This document shows positions 19,862 to 29,451 of a stretch of 64,000 nt of DNA, in pieces (position 1 is the first letter of the stretch; every line of letters starts with the position of its first letter). The DNA is from Dictyobacter aurantiacus. GTDB lineage: Bacteria > Chloroflexota > Ktedonobacteria > Ktedonobacterales > Ktedonobacteraceae. The DNA is taken from assembly GCF_003967515.1 (NCBI RefSeq), contig NZ_BIFQ01000001.1, positions 2,666,001-2,730,000 on the forward strand. Reading direction: 5' to 3'. Both the position numbers and the translations under genes were made by a program. Under the pieces are notes generated by a model that saw only the letters and a program-made list of their open reading frames with translations, did not search any database and was not told the origin of the DNA.

Positions 19862-19876
19862 CTCATCGCTCGGCCC

Positions 19877-19936
19877 TCATACATGAGAAGCGGGTCCCCA
19901 GGGAACATTCCCTGGGGACCCGCTTCTCATGTATGA
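19877..19936. repeat. Inverted repeat (29-bp arms, 2-nt loop) between convergent genes
   Basis: Arms 19877-19905 and 19908-19936 are exactly complementary around CA. It lies between the ThyX-like stop codon (19829) and the clpB stop codon (19942), 5 nt from the latter, and has no T-tract. Confidence 0.92.
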
Positions 19937-19941
19937 ATCTA

Positions 19942-22536
19942 TTAAGAGGCTACCTGCTGCTTGACGTTTAGCACCAGCTTGCCGTCAACGCTATCGATAT
20001 CTATCTCACTGCCATCGTGGACGCTGCCGTCGAGGATGGCCCGGGCGATACGGTTTTCGATCTCTCTCTGGATGACGCGTTTGAGCGGACGCGCCCCGAA
20101 GTTGGCGTCGTAGCCTGCTTCCGCCAGGTAGTCTTTGGCGGCATCGCTGAGGTGCAGTGTAATGTGCCGGTCCTCCAGCCGTGGCCGGATGCGGTTGAGC
20201 TGGATCTCGACGATCTCTTTGACCATCTCTTTGCCAACCGGATGGAAGACAATGATGTCGTCGATGCGGTTGATAAATTCCGGTCTCAGGCCCTCATCTC
20301 GCAGCCGCTGGCGGATGCCCTGCTGGATGCTATCTTCGTCCTGGTCGAGGTATTGATGCAGCCAGCGATCGCCGATGTTGCTGGTCATGATAATGACGGT
20401 ATTCTTGAAGTCAACCACCCTTCCCTGTCCGTCTGTGAGCCGGCCATCGTCCAGCAGCTGTAGCAGGACGTTGAAGACCTCAGGGGCGGCCTTCTCGATC
20501 TCGTCGAGCAGGATGACGCAGTAGGGATGCCGGCGCACAGCTTCGGTGAGCTGACCCCCTTCGTCATAGCCGACATATCCGGGAGGCGCTCCGATCAGGC
20601 GTGAGACGTTGTGCTTCTCCATGTACTCTGACATGTCGATGCGCACCATGGCCTGCTCGCTGTCGAAGAGGAACTCTGCCAGGGCGCGGGCCAGTTCCGT
20701 CTTGCCGACACCGGTAGGACCCAGGAAGAGGAAGCTGGCCAGGGGCCGATTTGGATCCTGTAGACCGGCTCGGGAGCGGCGAATGGCATCCGCGACGGCG
20801 GTCAGGGCGTTTTCTTGTCCCACGACACGTTCGCGCAGGCGCTTTTCTATCTGCAGCAGCTTCTGCATCTCGCCTTCCATCATTCTGGATACCGGGATGT
20901 GGGTCCATTTGGAAACGATTTCGGCGATGTCTTCGGCGTCTACCTCTTCCTTAAGCATGCGGTTATTCTGCAGGTTGGCCAGCCGGGCTTCCTGGTCCGC
21001 GATCTGCTGTTCCAGTTCCGGAATGCGGCTGTAGCGCAGACGGGCCATCTCTTCATACTGGTAGGCGCGCTCGGCCTTCTCGTACTCAATCTGCGCCTCT
21101 TCCAACTGCTGTTTGAGCTTGCGTAGCTCCTCGACTGGTGCGCGCTCATTATCCAGGGCCAGGCGCATAATATTGAGTTGCTCCTGCAGATTATCGATCT
21201 CGCGTCCAACCTTTTCTAGCCGTTCTTTGCTGGCGACGTCGCTCTCTTTTTTGAGCGCTTCTTGCTCAACTTGCAACTGTCGCAGACGGCGGTCAAGGGC
21301 ATCTACCTCGCTGGGCGTACTGTCCAGTTCGACCCGCCGCAGACTGGCGGCCTCGTCTACCAGGTCGATGGCTTTGTCGGGCAGAAAGCGGTCGCTGATA
21401 TAGCGATTCGAGAGGACCGCCGCCGCGACCAGGGCGCTGTCTTGAATGCGCACACCATGATGCACCTCGTAGCGTGGTTTGATGCCGCGCAGTATGCTGA
21501 TGGTATCCTCGACATTGGGCTGGTCGACGATCACCGGTTGGAAGCGCCGTTCCAGAGCGGCATCCTTCTCGATGTATTTGCGATATTCGTTCAATGTGGT
21601 GGCGCCAATGCAGTGCAGCTCGCCACGGGCCAGCATAGGTTTGAGCATGTTGGAGGCATCCATCGCGCCTTCCGCCGCGCCCGCTCCGACCAGCGTGTGT
21701 AGCTCGTCGATGAAGAGGATAATTCCACCGGCGGCGCTGGTCACCTCTTTAAGGACCGCTGTGAGGCGTTCTTCAAATTCGCCGCGATATTTGGCTCCGG
21801 CGACGAGGGCGCCCAGGTCCAGCGTGACGACCTGCTTTTCGGCCAGCGATTTGGGGATGTCCCCGCGCACGATGCGCTGGGCCAGACCCTCGACGATGGC
21901 GGTCTTACCTACACCGGGTTCACCAATGAGAACTGGATTATTTTTTGTGCGCCGGCTGAGTACCTGGATGACGCGGCGGATCTCTTCGTCCCGACCGATG
22001 ACGGGATCGAGCTTGCCCTGTTGCGCCAGTTCGGTCAGGTTGCGGCCATACTTTTCGAGGGCCTGGTATTTGCCCTCTGGATTCTGATCGGTGACGCGCT
22101 GCGCGCCTCGGATCGCGGTCAGGGCGCTGAGTACGATGTCTCGCGTCAGCCCGGCGGCCTTCAGCGATCTCTGAACCGCGTCGGTACTGTTGAAGAGGGC
22201 CAGTAAGAGATGTTCGACGCTTAGATATTCGTCTTTAAATGCACCCATCTCTTGCCAGGCATCCTCTAGTACTTTTCGCAGTTGAGGTGCTATGCCCGGT
22301 TCGCTACCACCATATACCCTGGGCTGGCGGGCGATCTCGTTTTCGATGTTCTCTCTGGCTGTCGCCAAATTCCCTCCAGCTTTCTGGATGATCTGCTGCA
22401 CCACTCCACCGTCTTGCTGTAGTAGCGCGGCCAGTAGATGCTCCGGTTCAACCTGGCTATTGTTATGTTCCTGCGCCTTTCTTGCCGCCTCCTGGACGGC
22501 CTGACGCGCTTTATCTGTAAAACGTTCTATCTTCAT
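19942..22536 (-). CDS. clpB: ATP-dependent disaggregase ClpB
   Basis: 864 residues, the full ClpB/Hsp104 layout: N-terminal double Clp-N domain (~1-150), first AAA+ module with [17 protein letters not shown] (~200), the middle coiled-coil (~400-525) that separates ClpB from ClpC/ClpA, second AAA+ module with [14 protein letters not shown] (~600), and C-terminal D2-small domain. It rescues aggregated proteins with DnaK. The start at 22536 has GGAGG 6-7 nt upstream. It is a single-gene unit behind the promoter at 22587-22616. Unlike groES-groEL in this window it lacks a CIRCE element. Confidence 0.97.
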   Translation of the reverse strand: MKIERFTDKARQAVQEAARKAQEHNNSQVEPEHLLAALLQQDGGVVQQIIQKAGGNLATARENIENEIARQPRVYGGSEPGIAPQLRKVLEDAWQEMGAFKDEYLSVEHLLLALFNSTDAVQRSLKAAGLTRDIVLSALTAIRGAQRVTDQNPEGKYQALEKYGRNLTELAQQGKLDPVIGRDEEIRRVIQVLSRRTKNNPVLIGEPGVGKTAIVEGLAQRIVRGDIPKSLAEKQVVTLDLGALVAGAKYRGEFEERLTAVLKEVTSAAGGIILFIDELHTLVGAGAAEGAMDASNMLKPMLARGELHCIGATTLNEYRKYIEKDAALERRFQPVIVDQPNVEDTISILRGIKPRYEVHHGVRIQDSALVAAAVLSNRYISDRFLPDKAIDLVDEAASLRRVELDSTPSEVDALDRRLRQLQVEQEALKKESDVASKERLEKVGREIDNLQEQLNIMRLALDNERAPVEELRKLKQQLEEAQIEYEKAERAYQYEEMARLRYSRIPELEQQIADQEARLANLQNNRMLKEEVDAEDIAEIVSKWTHIPVSRMMEGEMQKLLQIEKRLRERVVGQENALTAVADAIRRSRAGLQDPNRPLASFLFLGPTGVGKTELARALAEFLFDSEQAMVRIDMSEYMEKHNVSRLIGAPPGYVGYDEGGQLTEAVRRHPYCVILLDEIEKAAPEVFNVLLQLLDDGRLTDGQGRVVDFKNTVIIMTSNIGDRWLHQYLDQDEDSIQQGIRQRLRDEGLRPEFINRIDDIIVFHPVGKEMVKEIVEIQLNRIRPRLEDRHITLHLSDAAKDYLAEAGYDANFGARPLKRVIQREIENRIARAILDGSVHDGSEIDIDSVDGKLVLNVKQQVAS

Positions 22537-22586
22537 TGCATACCTCCAGGCTTCTTTTCTGGCCCTATGTACCTTTTTCTGCCCTT

Positions 22587-22616
22587 ACTATAGCACATCT
22601 GAGTTCGACTTAGCAA
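22587..22616 (-). promoter_or_regulatory. Promoter of clpB
   Basis: On the minus strand TTGCTA is followed after 18 nt by TATAGT, preceded by TGC (extended -10). The predicted transcript begins about 45 nt before the clpB start. Confidence 0.55.
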
Positions 22617-22742
22617 GAAGTTTGAGTGCCTTTGTATCAAGTTTGCTGATACGATTTATGTTAAAATGTAAAGGGGCGAGTTATCTATGCGGGAACTAAG
22701 CGTAATATGAGTAAGCATCTGATTTCATCTAACAACACAAAG

Positions 22743-22751
22743 TGATATAAT
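22743..22751 (+). promoter_or_regulatory. Extended -10 promoter TGATATAAT of ffh
   Basis: An exact TGATATAAT lies 52 nt before the chosen ffh start. A GTATCA-N7-TGATAC inverted repeat about 100 nt upstream (22634-22652) might be an operator for either divergent gene, but this is speculative. Confidence 0.65.
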
Positions 22752-22803
22752 AGGTGCCAAATTGGCACGTTCGCTTGGCGGGAAAGAGGAAAAGAGCACC
22801 AAT

Positions 22804-24291
22804 ATGGCAATGTTTGAGAACTTATCTAAACGTCTTGAAGGTATATTCAATAATCTCGGTGGGCAGGGTAAGTTGACCGAGGATGATGTAAACGCGGCAC
22901 TGCGTGAGGTCAGACTGGCGCTCATCGAAGCTGACGTTAACCTGAAAGTGGCACGTCAGTTCGTCGATCGTGTCAAAGAGAAGGCTATTGGCGCGGATGT
23001 GATGGGGAGCCTGTCACCTGCTCAGCAGGTGCTTTCGATTGTAAATGACGAGTTAGTTGAATTCCTGGGTGGTGAAGGCGTCAATAATAAGCTGGACCTG
23101 AATGGAGCGCCACCGCATATTATTATGCTGGTCGGTCTGCAGGGTTCTGGTAAGACGACCTCGGCCGCCAAACTGGCGAACTATCTGCGCAAACAGGGCC
23201 AGCGTCCTTTGATGGTCGCGGCCGACATGTATCGTCCGGCGGCTGTCAATCAGCTGAAGTCTCTGGGACGTCAGTTGTCGATCCCGGTCTATTCGGAGCC
23301 GATGGGGGCCGATCCGGTCAATATCTGCGTGAACTCGCTGGACTTCGCGCGCGAGCAGGCTTGCTCGGTGGTGATTCTAGATACCGCTGGCCGTTTGAAC
23401 ATCGACGAGCGCATGATGTCCGAGGTAGTCACTATTCGTGAGCGTGTGCGTCCTCAAGAGATCTTGCTGGTCGCCGATGCTATGACGGGTCAAGAAGCGG
23501 TACGTGTGGCCGATGACTTTAATAAGGCCGTTTCTCTGACAGGTATGATCCTGACAAAAATGGATGGCGATGCCCGTGGCGGTGCCGCCCTGTCGATCCG
23601 TACCGTGACCGGTGTGCCGGTGAAGTTTATGGGCGTTGGCGAGAAGACCGACGCATTGGAGCCTTTCTATCCAGATCGTTTGGCCTCGCGTATACTAGGA
23701 ATGGGTGACGTTATTTCCTTGATCGAGCGTGCTCAAGAGAACATCGATCAGGAAGAGGCATTGAAGGCCCAGCAGAAGTTGCAGCAGGGTAAGTTCGACC
23801 TTGAGGATTTCCTGAATTCAATGCGCCAGTTGAAGCGCATGGGACCATTGCGCAACGTGATGGAGATGCTCCCTGGCTTCAATAAGCTGGCCGCGATGCC
23901 TGAGATGGAAGAAGCTCTGGAAGGGGATCAGCTGAAATATGTTGAGGCGATGATCCTTTCGATGACTAAAGAGGAGCGGCGCAATCCCGATATTATGAAT
24001 GGAAGTCGCCGTAAGCGTGTGGCTCGTGGTAGCGGTACAACGGTTCAAGAAGTCAATCAGTTGCTGGAGCAGTTCGGCGAGATGCGCACGATGATCCGCC
24101 AGATGAGCAGTGGTAAGGGCCCATGGGCGCAACTGGCCCGCCAGTATAGCGGCGGCGGCGGCATCCCCGGTATGCCATCGATGCCCTCTTTGCCCGGTGG
24201 CGGCAAAGGTATGGGTGGTAAGAAGACTGGCAAAGCTGTGCGTAAAGAGAAGCGCAAACAGAAATCGAAGTCGCGCGGCGGAAGAAGGTAG
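22804..24291 (+). CDS. ffh: Signal recognition particle protein Ffh
   Basis: 495 residues, the SRP54 GTPase that binds signal sequences and SRP RNA and delivers ribosomes to the membrane receptor FtsY. It has an N-terminal four-helix bundle, the G domain with GLQGSGKTT, DTAGR and TKMDGDARGG, and the methionine-rich M domain (MRQLKRMGPLRNVMEMLPG) ending in a Gly/Met/Lys-rich basic tail. The start at 22804 (MAMFENLSKRL) matches the family N-terminus. An upstream ATG at 22762 falls only a few bases after the predicted transcription start. The L,D-transpeptidase follows after 23 nt and is probably cotranscribed. Confidence 0.97.
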   Translation: MAMFENLSKRLEGIFNNLGGQGKLTEDDVNAALREVRLALIEADVNLKVARQFVDRVKEKAIGADVMGSLSPAQQVLSIVNDELVEFLGGEGVNNKLDLNGAPPHIIMLVGLQGSGKTTSAAKLANYLRKQGQRPLMVAADMYRPAAVNQLKSLGRQLSIPVYSEPMGADPVNICVNSLDFAREQACSVVILDTAGRLNIDERMMSEVVTIRERVRPQEILLVADAMTGQEAVRVADDFNKAVSLTGMILTKMDGDARGGAALSIRTVTGVPVKFMGVGEKTDALEPFYPDRLASRILGMGDVISLIERAQENIDQEEALKAQQKLQQGKFDLEDFLNSMRQLKRMGPLRNVMEMLPGFNKLAAMPEMEEALEGDQLKYVEAMILSMTKEERRNPDIMNGSRRKRVARGSGTTVQEVNQLLEQFGEMRTMIRQMSSGKGPWAQLARQYSGGGGIPGMPSMPSLPGGGKGMGGKKTGKAVRKEKRKQKSKSRGGRR

Positions 24292-24314
24292 CGCTGAGAG
24301 GAGAGTCGTAACCT

Positions 24315-26006
24315 GTGTTTAGACACTCGCGGTTGGGTCGGTTGGTAGTTGTGCTTGTGTTATCGGTGTCACTGCTGGCGACCGGCGCTTGCGCGGGTGA
24401 TGCACAGGTACGGCGGCAGGCTATGGAGAATGAGCAGCGTTTGAGCCAGCTTCTCCATAGCGCCCGTCAGCTCGGCGTTTCGACCGTCACACTGCGGCCA
24501 ATCCAGACACAATATCTGTCGTTGCGCTCCTCTCAACCTCCTTTTAGCCTCTTCAGCAATCAGCCGCTGAATGACTATTATCACTCCCTGGCTCGGCGCT
24601 ACCTGCTTTTGCATACGCAGCTACAGGATTTGATCGTGACCGCTTCTCCTCGCATCCATGCCCGGCTGCAGCAGGAACTGCAGTCCACACGGACTATGCT
24701 GGTCGACGATAAAAAGGCTGGCCTGCCAGCGTGGACCTTTCCCAACCGTTTGCGTCAACTGCAGGATGCGTTGCTGCACGCCCACAACTTCAACGATTAT
24801 GAGCAGGTGCATACGAGATTGCTGCAGTTGGGTCAGGATATTCGTGCTCTGGAGATGACCTCCAATCATTTGTCCACCCTGCATGATCTGCTGACTTTGA
24901 CTCAGCAGGCTGGACTGAAAACATATGTCCTCACCCTCCAGTCGGCTTATCAAACTGATCAGCAACGTTTGCAGCAGGCTACCGGTATGTCCAGCCTGCC
25001 TGCGCTGAATGGATTGCTGGACGCCCACATCCAGCAGGCGACTGTCGTCTTGACACAGGCTATGCCCGCCGTGACCTCTCTGCGCCTGAGCGAGTTGAAA
25101 GGAGGCATTCAACAACTGCCCGCCTCCCATGTCGATCCCACTCCCTATCAAGAGCGGCTGGCACTCTATCAAAGACAGGCGGGATCCACGATGGATATGC
25201 CTGGCTTTCAACACTTCTTGCAACAGGTTAATGGCGATATCTTTGCGGTCAAGGCCGAGGCCCTGCGCGAAGATGTCGACCAGGCTATTCACCAGTTTCA
25301 CCAGGATGTGGATGACTGGACCTCCGGTCATCTCTTCTACGACAGCTACGATGGCAATAGCTATGCCGTTGATGTCAGTTACCTGAACGACAACTTTGGC
25401 CTGGATGCCGATAACCTGCTTAGCCAGGCGACTACCCTGGATGACTTGCAGTCGGCGCGCGATACCGCCCGCACCCTGCTCTTCAACCACCAGTTGATGG
25501 AGATGGACTATGATGATCCTACCCCCTATGACCAGGTCCATGCCGCCGATATGCAGGCCCTGCACCACTACCAGCTGATGCAGGGACAGGTGATCGTCAT
25601 CTCGCTGTGCAAGCAGAGCCTGCGCCTCTACCAGGATGGTCAGCTGGTACGCTCATTCCTGGTCACCACCGGTCGTTCCGAACGTCCCTCGCCTCCCGGC
25701 GTCTGGACGGTATTGAACCGGCTCTCGCCCACCATCTTTAAATCCAGCGATCCACCCACCTCGCCCTTGTGGTATCCCAATACTGTCATTCAGCATGCCA
25801 TCCTCTTCCATGATGGCGGCTACTTTATCCATGACAGCTGGTGGCGCGCCAACTACGGACCCAACACCGAGTTCCCCCACTACGACGATAGCGGCGACGA
25901 ACACTCATCCGGCAACGGTAGCCATGGCTGCGTCAACCTGCCGCCCGACGCAGCCGCCTGGCTCTACTACAACACCAGCTGGAACACCAGCATCATCATC
26001 TACTAA
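24315..26006 (+). CDS. L,D-transpeptidase lipoprotein (YkuD domain)
   Basis: 563 residues. The N-terminus is a lipoprotein signal (hydrophobic stretch then LATGAC, a lipobox), the middle ~380 residues are helical, and the C-terminal ~140 residues are a YkuD L,D-transpeptidase domain with SHGCVNL holding the catalytic cysteine. Such enzymes form 3-3 peptidoglycan crosslinks or attach proteins. The helical part may be a spacer that reaches the wall. The start is GTG at 24315 with GAGAGGAG upstream. It follows ffh by 23 nt, an operon with no obvious shared function. A hairpin at 26058-26077 lies downstream. Confidence 0.9.
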   Translation: MFRHSRLGRLVVVLVLSVSLLATGACAGDAQVRRQAMENEQRLSQLLHSARQLGVSTVTLRPIQTQYLSLRSSQPPFSLFSNQPLNDYYHSLARRYLLLHTQLQDLIVTASPRIHARLQQELQSTRTMLVDDKKAGLPAWTFPNRLRQLQDALLHAHNFNDYEQVHTRLLQLGQDIRALEMTSNHLSTLHDLLTLTQQAGLKTYVLTLQSAYQTDQQRLQQATGMSSLPALNGLLDAHIQQATVVLTQAMPAVTSLRLSELKGGIQQLPASHVDPTPYQERLALYQRQAGSTMDMPGFQHFLQQVNGDIFAVKAEALREDVDQAIHQFHQDVDDWTSGHLFYDSYDGNSYAVDVSYLNDNFGLDADNLLSQATTLDDLQSARDTARTLLFNHQLMEMDYDDPTPYDQVHAADMQALHHYQLMQGQVIVISLCKQSLRLYQDGQLVRSFLVTTGRSERPSPPGVWTVLNRLSPTIFKSSDPPTSPLWYPNTVIQHAILFHDGGYFIHDSWWRANYGPNTEFPHYDDSGDEHSSGNGSHGCVNLPPDAAAWLYYNTSWNTSIIIY

Positions 26007-26057
26007 CCACCTATCCATTACCCCAACCTATCGAGTTCCCCCCAACCGAACGATATA

Positions 26058-26077
26058 AACAAATGAACCCATTTGTT
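26058..26077 (+). terminator. Short hairpin downstream of the L,D-transpeptidase
   Basis: AACAAATG (26058-26065) pairs with CATTTGTT (26070-26077) around a 4-nt loop. There is no strong T-tract, so terminator function is uncertain. The rest of 26007-26148 shows only a CCCCGATGGGG-type short stem. Confidence 0.35.
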
Positions 26078-26148
26078 CGATCTCTCACCCCTTGCCGGGG
26101 AATCCCCATCGGGGTCAATGTAAGCGAGATCTAGCTCTCTGAGCTCAC

Positions 26149-26532
26149 AAAGCGGGAGGTGCAGGGGGCGGCGAGCCCTCCTGCCGGGGTTTGGGGTGTC
26201 CCCAAAATCTCTTCCCCCTCCCCATCCCCGCCGCAGGCGGGAGGTGCAGGAGGGAGACGAGCCCTCTCCTGCCGGGGGTTTGGGGGTATCCCCAAATCTC
26301 TTCTCCCTCCCCATTCCCGCCGCAGGAGGGAGGTGCAGGAGGGAGACGAGCCCTCTCCTGCCGGGGTTTGGGGTGTCCCCAAATCTCTTCTCCCTCCCCA
26401 TTCCCGCCGCAGGAGGGCGGTGCAGAAGGGAGGTGCAGGAGGGCGGTGAGCCCTCCTGCCGGGGGTTTGGGGGTGTCCCCCAAATCTCTTCTCCCTCTTG
26501 TATTCCCGCCGCAGGCGGGAATACAAGAGGGA
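26149..26532. repeat. Tandem array of four GC-rich modular hairpin repeats
   Basis: Units begin at about 26152, 26237, 26326 and 26413 with a period of 85-89 bp; the last is longer. Each has GCGGGAGGTGCA or a close variant, a CAGGAGGG...CCCTCCTG stem, a TTTGGGG-TGT-CCCCAAA stem, a C/T-rich stretch and CCCGCCGCAG. In the fourth unit the second stem has five Gs opposite five Cs where unit 3 has four and four. The array closes with a 19-bp stem (26492-26510 / 26514-26532, loop GCA). ORFs across it on all frames are repeat artefacts. Confidence 0.85.
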
Positions 26533-26560
26533 TGTTCCGCCTGATTGACAGTTAAAGATC

Positions 26561-26600
26561 ATCAAAATACGGGACCATTTCCCGTATTTTGATATATAAT
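26561..26600 (+). promoter_or_regulatory. Inverted repeat overlapping a -10 box upstream of the PH-like gene
   Basis: ATCAAAATACGGGA (26561-26574) pairs exactly with 26580-26593 around a 5-nt loop, and TATAAT follows at 26595-26600. The geometry, an operator-like 14-bp inverted repeat covering the -35/-10 spacer, suggests regulated transcription of the gene at 26712, or a terminator of upstream transcription. Confidence 0.45.
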
Positions 26601-26711
26601 AACTGTTAATTACATTAGAGAGCCGCCATGATCAATTGCTTGTCCAATTCAATACGATTGTTGGCACGTATGGAAGCGCCGCTGGTACGATGAAGATAAC
26701 GGAGCCTACTT

Positions 26712-27809
26712 ATGCGCCTGACATCTGAAAAGCAAATACCTCGCAAGATCCAAGCATGCGCACATGCATACCAGCTTGGCATTCCTCGCATCGTTTATGA
26801 TCCTCGCGGCTCGTCGCGCCTATCACTCTTCTTGAGTCCCCTGGCCTTTATCGTCAGCGCGCTGATTGTAGGCGCTTATGTGACGTTCTATGATCAGATC
26901 TTTAGCTGGTGGCCCCTCTGGCAGTCCTGGATGGTGCTGGGCATTGGCCTGGCCTGGTTCCTGATCGGCCTCTGGATGCTGGTGCCTGCCCTGCTGATCC
27001 CTTCTCTGCGCGTCTTCTTGTGTCCCAAAGGCCTGATCTATCAGCGCTATAGCTGTGATGTAATTCGCTGGCAAGACATCGTGCAGCTGGAAAAGACGCT
27101 GAAGGTAGATCATGGCTCTCTGTCGCTGGCCTACTATCGTCTATTGCGCTCGGATGGGACCGCGTTTATGCTCGATAGCGACCTGCCGCACCTGGATCGC
27201 CTGGGCGGTTTCATGGAACGCGAGGTGAGCCGATACCTGTTGCCCCAGGCTTTAGCAAAATACGAAGCTGAATCCTCCCTCGCCTTTGGCCAGCTCGAAG
27301 TATCACCTATGGGCCTCTCTCTGCAGCAGGGCCGCTACCGCCTGCCCTGGTCCGAATACGAACGCCTGAGCCTGGATGATACCACCCTCAGCATCTACGG
27401 TTACGGTGATAGCCAGCCCTGGGTCGCCCTCAGCCTTTCTGGCCTGCCCAACGTCTGGGTCCTCAAAGGAATTATCGAACACGCCACCAAGCAGGCACGT
27501 GTCCCCCTGGCCGAATCCTCACCAATTCTCAGCCAATATCCCCAGTCGCCCCAGCTTGCCCTTTATGCTGCCGGCGAAACCCTCTCGTTTGGAGCCCTCG
27601 CTCTCAATCGTACCGGCGTCTTTCTTAACGATGCAGCCCGCTTCCTCCCCTGGGATCAGATTGCCAGCTTCGGCATCGGCGAACACGACATCATCATCAA
27701 ATGCGGCGACACCCACCAGGAACTCTACACCCTCCCCCTCTGGACCATCACCAACCCACCCCTCCTCGCCCTGATCACCGACTACGCCCTCTTCCAACAA
27801 TATCTATAA
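26712..27809 (+). CDS. Membrane protein with two hydrophobic segments and beta-rich PH-like domains
   Basis: 365 residues. Two hydrophobic segments (~37-60 and ~75-100) follow a short cytoplasmic N-terminus. The remainder contains two similar beta-rich stretches with a 'cpkGLiyqRYScDviRWqDIvqLE' type pattern (near residues 108-130) and a second 'slgaLALNRTGVFLND..FLPWDQIASFGIG' near 295-325, typical of bacterial PH-like/YdbT-type or DUF6585-like proteins. No enzymatic motif is visible. The start at 26712 has GGAG 7 nt upstream. It stands alone between two hairpin-repeat regions. Family assignment is tentative; function unknown. Confidence 0.75.
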   Translation: MRLTSEKQIPRKIQACAHAYQLGIPRIVYDPRGSSRLSLFLSPLAFIVSALIVGAYVTFYDQIFSWWPLWQSWMVLGIGLAWFLIGLWMLVPALLIPSLRVFLCPKGLIYQRYSCDVIRWQDIVQLEKTLKVDHGSLSLAYYRLLRSDGTAFMLDSDLPHLDRLGGFMEREVSRYLLPQALAKYEAESSLAFGQLEVSPMGLSLQQGRYRLPWSEYERLSLDDTTLSIYGYGDSQPWVALSLSGLPNVWVLKGIIEHATKQARVPLAESSPILSQYPQSPQLALYAAGETLSFGALALNRTGVFLNDAARFLPWDQIASFGIGEHDIIIKCGDTHQELYTLPLWTITNPPLLALITDYALFQQYL

Positions 27810-27812
27810 CCA

Positions 27813-27958
27813 AAAGCGGGAGGTGCAGAGAAAATCGGCCGCAAGGGCCGAACCTATGGAGCGGGAGGTGCAGGAGGGCCGGCGAGGCCCTCCTGCCGGG
27901 GTTCGGGGTGTCCCCGAAATCTCTCTCTTCTTCAGGTGCCGCCGTCAGGCGGCACCTG
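27813..27958. repeat. Modular GC-rich hairpin repeat downstream of the PH-like gene
   Basis: Two AGCGGGAGGTGCA starts are followed by three stems: CAGGAGGGCC/GGCCCTCCTG (27871-27895), TTCGGGG-TGT-CCCCGAA (27902-27918) and CAGGTGCCGCC/GGCGGCACCTG (27933-27958). Compared with the 26.2-kb array, the second stem has T-to-C matched by A-to-G, a compensated base pair. Confidence 0.8.
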
Positions 27959-28097
27959 GCATCCAAGCATTCCATGCGCAAAAATATAACCATACTTATA
28001 TGGTGGAGTTCCACACATATTCTGTATAGAGCACCTTTGAATGCCCTTAGAGTTTGACTTTATCACCTCCTCTATGCTACGATACCAAATGAGGAAG

Positions 28098-28193
28098 TGT
28101 ACTTTGGACACCTCGTAATGTGTGTCTATACGTGTATATTTTAAGAAAATGTACCCTGGACGCGCATAACGTGTGTCTATACGTGTATATTTT
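28098..28193 (+). promoter_or_regulatory. Two tandem ~51-bp repeats upstream of the nuo operon
   Basis: The 23-bp block starting GTGTGTCTATACGTGTA is identical at 28120-28142 and 28171-28193, 51 nt apart, and each is preceded by a similar TGTACnnTGGACnC stretch. The second ends about 30 nt before nuoA. It could be a duplicated operator for a regulator of complex I or two tandem promoters (TATAC/TATATT -10-like boxes). The remainder of 27959-28097 shows nothing distinct. Confidence 0.55.
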
Positions 28194-28223
28194 TTTAGAT
28201 TAGAAATGAAGGGTCCCGCGTCT

Positions 28224-28577
28224 ATGGGAACAGCACTCCCCGTTTTCATTTATGTAACGATAGCTGTCCTCTTCGGCCTCCTGGTGATGGCGGTCACCGG
28301 TATCCTTGGGCCTAAAAAGCCTTCGCCGGAGAAGTTGGCCCCCTACGAATGCGGTATTCAAGAGATCGCGGCACCGAAACGACGGTTTCCGGTGAAGTAT
28401 CTTCTGACGGGCATGCTTTTTATCGCATTCGATATTGAGATTGTTTCTTTTTATCCTCTCGCCATCCTGCTTAATCAGTTGCAATTATTCGGATTGATCG
28501 AATTACTTGTCTTTTTGGTGGTCTTGATGGTGGGATATGTCTATGTTTGGCGGAAGGGAGCCTTTACATGGGAGTAA
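28224..28577 (+). CDS. nuoA: NADH-quinone oxidoreductase subunit A
   Basis: First gene of a complete 14-gene operon for respiratory complex I, which oxidises NADH, reduces quinone and pumps protons. NuoA is a 117-residue membrane subunit with three helices and the conserved loop YECGIQE between the first two. The start at 28224 ([11 protein letters not shown]) has AAGGG upstream; 28206 is an alternative ATG. Its last 10 bp overlap the nuoB start. Regulation may involve the tandem repeats immediately upstream. Confidence 0.93.
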   Translation: MGTALPVFIYVTIAVLFGLLVMAVTGILGPKKPSPEKLAPYECGIQEIAAPKRRFPVKYLLTGMLFIAFDIEIVSFYPLAILLNQLQLFGLIELLVFLVVLMVGYVYVWRKGAFTWE

Positions 28578-29173
28578 AAAATCCCTGGGAGCCGGTACAG
28601 ACTTACTCGAATACCCAGACACCCCGGCTGCGCCACGACCTGCCCATGCATGAAAAGGATGGGGGCTTCGGTATTTTAACCACACAGGTGAGCAAGGTGC
28701 TCGGTTGGGGGCGTAGTTCCTCCCTCTGGCCGGTGACCTTCGGCCTGGCATGTTGCGCTATCGAGATGATGTCTGCTCAAGGCAGTCGCTTCGATATGTC
28801 GCGTTTCGGGGCTGAAGTCTTTCGTGCCTCTCCCCGGCAGGCCGATCTGATGATCGTGGCCGGCCGTTGTTCAATTAAGATGGCACCTGTTTTGCGCCAG
28901 ATCTATGATCAGATGCCTGAGCCGAAATGGGTTATCTCGATGGGCGCCTGCGCCTCCTGCGGTGGCGTGTTCAATAATTACGCGATCGTGCAGGGCGTGG
29001 ATAAAATTGTGCCGGTGGATGTGTTCGTTCCTGGCTGTCCCCCGACACCTGATATGCTGCTCTTTGGCTTTAATGAACTGCAGCGTAAGATTCGCGAGGG
29101 CATTCCAAATCCTCCCGATCCACTGAAGGATAGCGGGTTGAAGTTGGCCGGCCCCGTACAGGACGAAGCATAA
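28568..29173 (+). CDS. nuoB: NADH-quinone oxidoreductase subunit B
   Basis: 201-residue peripheral-arm subunit holding cluster N2, next to the quinone site. The ligands are visible: [10 protein letters not shown] (tandem cysteines), GRCSIKM and VPGCPPTP. The start ATG at 28568 overlaps the nuoA stop (ATGggagTAA) and has GGGAG 7 nt upstream, so the two are translationally coupled. After it a 278-nt gap precedes nuoC, longer than other junctions; it contains a possible long-range pairing GAGCGAAC/GTTCGCTC followed by TTTTTT near 29370, which could be an attenuator. Confidence 0.96.
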   Translation: MGVKNPWEPVQTYSNTQTPRLRHDLPMHEKDGGFGILTTQVSKVLGWGRSSSLWPVTFGLACCAIEMMSAQGSRFDMSRFGAEVFRASPRQADLMIVAGRCSIKMAPVLRQIYDQMPEPKWVISMGACASCGGVFNNYAIVQGVDKIVPVDVFVPGCPPTPDMLLFGFNELQRKIREGIPNPPDPLKDSGLKLAGPVQDEA

Positions 29174-29451
29174 TAGTTTCTTGTTGATGTCGTTTCTAGT
29201 GGGGTCGTCTTCCTGTTCAACGCATTGAATTGAATTGATGCCCCTGGTTGCCTTTTCATAACGGATACTTCTGAGCGAACGATGATGTTTTGGGTTAGGG
29301 TTGTGAGGGATGTGGTGCTGGTGCTTGGTCAAATCCCTTGAAGGCTAATCTGTCATTTTGCTGTTCGCTCTTTTTTGAGGACTGATTACAATTTACGACA
29401 GTGGTGTCGGCATACTGGTGTTTTGCACACGTTGAAGGAATGCTTAATCGT

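Noticed and set aside
22600..22632. Possible CIRCE element upstream of clpB (TTAGCA ... GAGTGCC)
   Set aside because: The halves are in the wrong order and spacing to match TTAGCACTC-N9-GAGTGCTAA; only isolated half-matches.
24621..25568. 315-codon minus-strand open frame
   Set aside because: Antisense to the L,D-transpeptidase gene; no start signals.
26149..26532. CRISPR array
   Set aside because: The 85-89 bp units have no alternating repeat and unique spacer and no cas genes are near; they are hairpin repeats.
26018..26565. Several open frames on both strands in the repeat array
   Set aside because: All arise from the tandem GC-rich units; repeated PSCTS/RRREVQEG patterns are translation of repeats.
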